A stretch of DNA of 64,000 bases, taken from Arcticibacter tournemirensis. GTDB lineage: Bacteria; Bacteroidota; Bacteroidia; Sphingobacteriales; Sphingobacteriaceae. The notes below the pieces were generated by a model. The model was not told the origin of the DNA. It made no database searches and was given only the letters and a program-made list of their open reading frames with translations. This document shows, one piece after another, positions 61,365 through 64,000 of this stretch. The stretch's first letter is position 1. Each line of letters begins with the position of its first letter. The stretch lies in assembly GCF_006716645.1 (NCBI RefSeq), contig NZ_VFPL01000001.1, positions 4,588,001 through 4,652,000 on the forward strand, given 5' to 3'. A program made the position numbers and the translations under genes.

Positions 61365-62348
61365 ATGGCCAGTATAAAAAAGATCGGTGTTTTTACTTCA
61401 GGGGGAGACGCACCAGGCATGAATGCTTGTGTTCGTGCAGTTGTACGTACCGGCATTTATCTTGGAAAACAAGTAGTTGGTATACATCAGGGCTACCAGG
61501 GGATGATTGATAAGAAGTTCATTAACATGGACGCCCGCTCGGTAAGGAATATTATTCAATTAGGAGGAACAGTACTTAAAACAGCCAGATGCGCAGAATT
61601 CAGAACTCCTGAAGGCCGCGAGAAGGCATATAAAAATCTCGTTGAAGAAGGGATTGATGCTCTTGTACCAATCGGTGGTGATGGAACGTTCACAGGGGCT
61701 GAGTTTCTTTCGAGAGAGTTCGGTATTCCTGTAATTTGTGTTCCGGGAACGATTGATAACGACCTTTATGGTTCGGACTTCACTCTTGGCTACGACACTG
61801 CTACCAATACAGTAATTGAGGCTATCGACAAAATCAGGGATACAGCAGCGTCACACGACAGGCTTTTCTTTGTTGAAGTTATGGGCCGCGATTCAGGATG
61901 TATCGCTCTGCATGCCGGTGTTGCCGGAGGAGCAGAAGCTATTCTTCTTCCTGAAAAAGAAACGGCTATTGACGACCTTATCGTTAAACTCGAAGAAGGA
62001 GCATTGAGTAAAAAGAGTTCCTGCATTGTTATTATTGCAGAGGGTGATAAAAACGGCGGCGCTTATAATGTGGCTAAACGAGTGAAGGAGAAGTTTGATT
62101 TTTACGATATTAAAGTAACTATCCTCGGACACCTTCAACGCGGCGGTACACCAAGCAGCTTTGACCGGGTGCTGGGTAGCCGTATGGGTTATGCTGCAGT
62201 AAAAGCTTTAATTGCCGGTGAAACAAGGAAAATGGTTGGCTTAAAAGGTAACATGATCCAGCTAACCGACCTTGAAGAAGCAATTCATAATCACTCCTTC
62301 AAGCTGGAAGAAGACTTATTAGAAATGGCTACGATATTGTCTATTTAG
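61365..62348 (+). CDS. pfkA: ATP-dependent 6-phosphofructokinase
   Basis: 327 residues. GGDAPGMNACVRAVVR (about 14-29), GGDGTFTGA (about 105), catalytic PGTIDND (about 128-134), MGRDSGC and LGHLQRGGTPSSFDR. The residue after GGDG is Thr rather than Lys, and Gly is found in the ATP loop, both consistent with ATP rather than pyrophosphate use. It phosphorylates fructose-6-phosphate. Its own regulator candidate is encoded divergently. Confidence 0.96.
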   Translation: MASIKKIGVFTSGGDAPGMNACVRAVVRTGIYLGKQVVGIHQGYQGMIDKKFINMDARSVRNIIQLGGTVLKTARCAEFRTPEGREKAYKNLVEEGIDALVPIGGDGTFTGAEFLSREFGIPVICVPGTIDNDLYGSDFTLGYDTATNTVIEAIDKIRDTAASHDRLFFVEVMGRDSGCIALHAGVAGGAEAILLPEKETAIDDLIVKLEEGALSKKSSCIVIIAEGDKNGGAYNVAKRVKEKFDFYDIKVTILGHLQRGGTPSSFDRVLGSRMGYAAVKALIAGETRKMVGLKGNMIQLTDLEEAIHNHSFKLEEDLLEMATILSI

Positions 62349-62356
62349 TTATTAAT

Positions 62357-64000
<1,644 letters not shown>

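Overview
The window looks like chromosomal DNA of a Bacteroidota bacterium, most likely a Sphingobacteriaceae (Pedobacter-like) member. Supporting signs are TonB-dependent receptor and DUF4249 pairs, a FecI-type ECF sigma factor with a FecR anti-sigma factor, fused SecDF, long NusB, DUF3276 and DUF1573 proteins, many start regions with TAnnTTTG-type (-7) promoters instead of TATAAT, and frequent lack of strong Shine-Dalgarno sites. It holds about 65 genes, mostly housekeeping, one tRNA-Arg(CCG), one complete IS1182-type element, and several regulatory sites readable directly from sequence.

Layout. 1-5.3 kb: a fluoride riboswitch controls a ClC-type fluoride exporter, followed by small uncharacterised genes. 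5.3-13.4 kb (all minus strand): the most distinctive region. It encodes an ECF sigma factor, a FecR anti-sigma factor, an STN-domain protein with 16-residue GxQxAGxxN repeats, a TonB-dependent receptor with a DUF4249 lipoprotein, and a second GFQFAG-repeat outer-membrane protein. Three promoters in this block share one bipartite motif, CATAGGGGTAA[GT]-N10-[GA]TTGTAT[TC], with identical spacing, which suggests a small autoregulated cell-surface signalling regulon. 13.4-25.6 kb: Crp-family regulator and RidA with a TGTGA-N6-TCACA site between them, ispE, thyA-folA, secDF, type II NADH dehydrogenase, fructose-bisphosphate aldolase, accD, and an odd acidic/basic small-protein pair. 25.7-41 kb: cysteine desulfurase and glmM, a methyltransferase-PAP2-ZIP operon, the nusB-DUF1573-yajC-ybbR-coaE group, a leucine-dehydrogenase-like gene lacking its catalytic lysine, an ABC exporter, agmatinase and ychF. 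41-48.6 kb: tRNA-Arg, AraC regulator, map, flotillin/NfeD pair, the IS1182 element, and a frame-broken small gene. 48.7-58.5 kb: FAD/Rieske oxidoreductase, MFS transporter, TPR histidine kinase, cydAB and the serine-to-cysteine pathway pair. 58.5-64 kb: threonine aldolase, then a sugar-metabolism cluster with two BadF-type kinases (one with a degenerate ATP site), a Nudix-type regulator divergent from pfkA with a palindrome between them, and gapA running off the window end.

The genes are mostly normal core metabolism. The points worth a second look are the shared promoter of the sigma/FecR/surface-repeat regulon, the replaced active-site residues in the dehydrogenase and the second BadF protein, the matched Crp-type operator, and terminator-like folds at both ends of the insertion sequence. 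All functional names rest on motif recognition from the sequence alone. No database search was run.
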